DNA from: Flavobacteriales bacterium
Lineage (GTDB): Bacteria > Bacteroidota > Bacteroidia > Flavobacteriales > Flavobacteriaceae
NCBI GenBank assembly: GCA_004213645.1
Contig: SGZF01000001.1
Coordinates: 1-64,000, forward strand
Direction: 5' to 3'
DNA: 64,000 bases
A model generated the notes under the pieces. The model was given only the letters and a program-made list of their open reading frames with translations, searched no databases and was not told the origin of the DNA. Position numbers and translations under genes: made by a program. Positions 62,274 through 64,000 of this stretch are shown in pieces (position 1 is the first letter of the stretch; every line of letters begins with the position of its first letter).

Positions 62274-62942
62274 TTGACCTATTATATTGATCGACTTTAT
62301 TTTAAAAAGAATAAGTTTTGGATGTTTAAGCTAATGGGAAGCTATACATTCAATAAAAATATTTTTGGATCTAGTGGTCTAGAGTTTTTTAAACTTCTTG
62401 GTACAGGTTCAAAAAATGGTTTTAGTATTTTTCCAGACTTTGCAAATTATGCTATAATATCATCTTGGAGTGATGATTCTGAAAGAAAGAAATTTTTAGA
62501 AAAAAATAAAATAATGACTACTGTTTTAAGTAAATGCCATGAAAGGATAGAAATTAAAATTGATCCTTATGATTATAAAGGCTCATGGAATAAAATTAAT
62601 CCATTTAAAAATGATAGTAGTTATAAGGGTGGAAAAATTCTAATTATAACAAGAGCAAGAGTTAAATTTAAAAAAATATTAGAGTTTTTAATAAGTACTT
62701 CGAAGGCATCTCGATCAATTAAAAGTCATAGTGGTGCATTATATTATAAAGGTGTTGGTGAACTACCAATAATTGAGCAATCAACAATTAGTATTTGGGA
62801 GACTGAAGAAAAAATGAAGTTATATGCTTACAATAATTCAGATCACATGAAAATTATTACCAAGGCTAGAAAAAGAAGATGGTATTCTGAAGAGCTTTTT
62901 GTTAGATGTAATATAAAATATATTAAAAAAATTAATGAGTAA
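62274..62942 (+). CDS. CrtA-like (spheroidene monooxygenase family) protein, TTG start
   Basis: FKLLGTGSKNGFSIFPDFANYAIISSWSDD, GSWNKINPF, STISIWETEEKMKLYAY, RRWYSEELFVR; adjacent to a carotenoid desaturase. Confidence 0.82.
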   Translation: MTYYIDRLYFKKNKFWMFKLMGSYTFNKNIFGSSGLEFFKLLGTGSKNGFSIFPDFANYAIISSWSDDSERKKFLEKNKIMTTVLSKCHERIEIKIDPYDYKGSWNKINPFKNDSSYKGGKILIITRARVKFKKILEFLISTSKASRSIKSHSGALYYKGVGELPIIEQSTISIWETEEKMKLYAYNNSDHMKIITKARKRRWYSEELFVRCNIKYIKKINE

Positions 62943-64000
62943 AAAAGTTATAATTATTGGATCTGGAATTGCTGGTCTTGCGTTATCTGTTAGGCTTAGA
63001 GTTAAAGGCTATGATGTTCATGTATTTGAAAAAAATGAATCTTATGGCGGAAAATTATCTGAATTCAAATTAGGTGAGTATAGATATGATTTTGGACCAA
63101 AATTATTTACTATGCCAGAACTGATAATTGACCTATTTAAAATTTCCAATCGCAACATTGATCATTATTTCAAGTACAAAAAAATTGAAGTTGGTTGTAA
63201 ATATTTTTGGAATGATGGAAAAGTTTTCAACGCATTTTCTGATAAAAAAAAATTAATAAGAGAAATAGAATCAGAGTTTAACATAGACTCAAAAAGATTA
63301 AATAATTATTTAAAAAAGTCAAGAATAAAATTTGCATTAACAAAAACAATATTTTTAGAAAAGTCTCTGCATAAATTATCCACTTATTTTTCTTTATCTG
63401 CTTTAAAAGGTGTTTTAAACTTTTCTAGACTGGATATTTCAAAATCATTAAACCAATTAAATGAAGAGGCTTTTGATGATAAAAGATTGGTTCAATTGTT
63501 TAATAGATTTGCAACTTATAATGGATCTAACCCATATGTTACCTCAGGAATAATGTCAATGATACAGCATCTGGAGCATGATCTTGGAGTATTTATGCCA
63601 TCAAATGGCTTGTCTGATATATCTAAGTCAATTTATAATTTAGCTAAAGATCTTGGAGTGGAGTTTAGTTTTAATTCAAGTATTAAAAAAATTATTACTC
63701 ATAAAAATAAAGCCATTGGTGTAGAGGGAAATAGGCATAAGTATTTAGCTGATATCATTGTTTCAAATATGGATGTAAGTTTAACCTACAGTAAATTATT
63801 AAAAGGCTTTAAAAAACCTAGATATTTAAACAACTATGAACCCTCTAGTTCAGCAATTGTTTTTTATTGGAATATTAATAGGACCTTCAAGGAACTTGAA
63901 TTACATAATGTTATATTTAGTGAAAATAATTCTAAAGAATTTGACTACATATTTAATAAAAAATTAGTTTATGAAGATCCTACTATATACATATGTCCAA
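62935..64000 (+). CDS. CrtI/CrtD-type carotenoid desaturase (FAD-dependent), 3' end beyond window
   Basis: ATG at 62935: MSKKVIIIGSGIAGLALSVRLRVKGYDVHVFEKNESYGGKLSEFKLGEYRYDFGPKLFTMPELI; later SSSAIVFYWNINRTFKELELHNVIFSEN. Open at the right edge, so absent from the ORF track. Confidence 0.9.
   Translation, partial: MSKKVIIIGSGIAGLALSVRLRVKGYDVHVFEKNESYGGKLSEFKLGEYRYDFGPKLFTMPELIIDLFKISNRNIDHYFKYKKIEVGCKYFWNDGKVFNAFSDKKKLIREIESEFNIDSKRLNNYLKKSRIKFALTKTIFLEKSLHKLSTYFSLSALKGVLNFSRLDISKSLNQLNEEAFDDKRLVQLFNRFATYNGSNPYVTSGIMSMIQHLEHDLGVFMPSNGLSDISKSIYNLAKDLGVEFSFNSSIKKIITHKNKAIGVEGNRHKYLADIIVSNMDVSLTYSKLLKGFKKPRYLNNYEPSSSAIVFYWNINRTFKELELHNVIFSENNSKEFDYIFNKKLVYEDPTIYICP

Overview
64-kb, AT-rich chromosomal window whose gene content and order fit a marine Flavobacteriia (Bacteroidota) bacterium. 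Evidence: two SusC/SusD pairs, TAnnTTTG promoter-like elements, a mevalonate-pathway HMG-CoA reductase plus GHMP kinase, and a carotenoid locus. Density is very high, intergenic space is minimal, and I saw no mobile element, prophage or CRISPR array. Main blocks: (1) housekeeping (alaS, M23 peptidase, MerR regulator, der, era, initiator tRNA-Met); (2) a secreted-hydrolase/transport block at about 7.2-27.7 kb (NTF2-like lipoprotein, GH18 lipoprotein, DUF819 permease, SGNH hydrolase, two SusCD pairs, membrane TPR-LuxR regulator, gamma-glutamyltransferase, exported AbgB-like M20 amidohydrolase, NagB-PIG-L fusion); (3) trxB, arginase-like, topA, MBL-rhodanese, miaB, sigma-54 activator, lptE, secG, groESL, purH; (4) mreBCD-mrdA-rodA; (5) ctp, surE, lpxB, POT transporter, HMGR, GHMP kinase; (6) PpiD-like, CorC/TlyC-like, small membrane protein, lptC, TPR, outer-membrane protein, coaX; (7) tRNA-Phe, then CrtA-like and CrtI/CrtD-like genes running off the right edge. 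Best leads: a PpiD-like protein that appears to lack its parvulin domain; an arginase-fold protein without the canonical metal-ligand motifs; miaB with no ATG/GTG/TTG available upstream of its first cluster-binding Cys; a candidate SusCD-linked gamma-glutamyl/N-acyl conjugate utilisation block with a translationally coupled membrane one-component regulator; and a duplicated hairpin bracketing the NTF2-like gene. I see no clear-cut new defence or mobile system. All family assignments come from reading motifs, without database searches.
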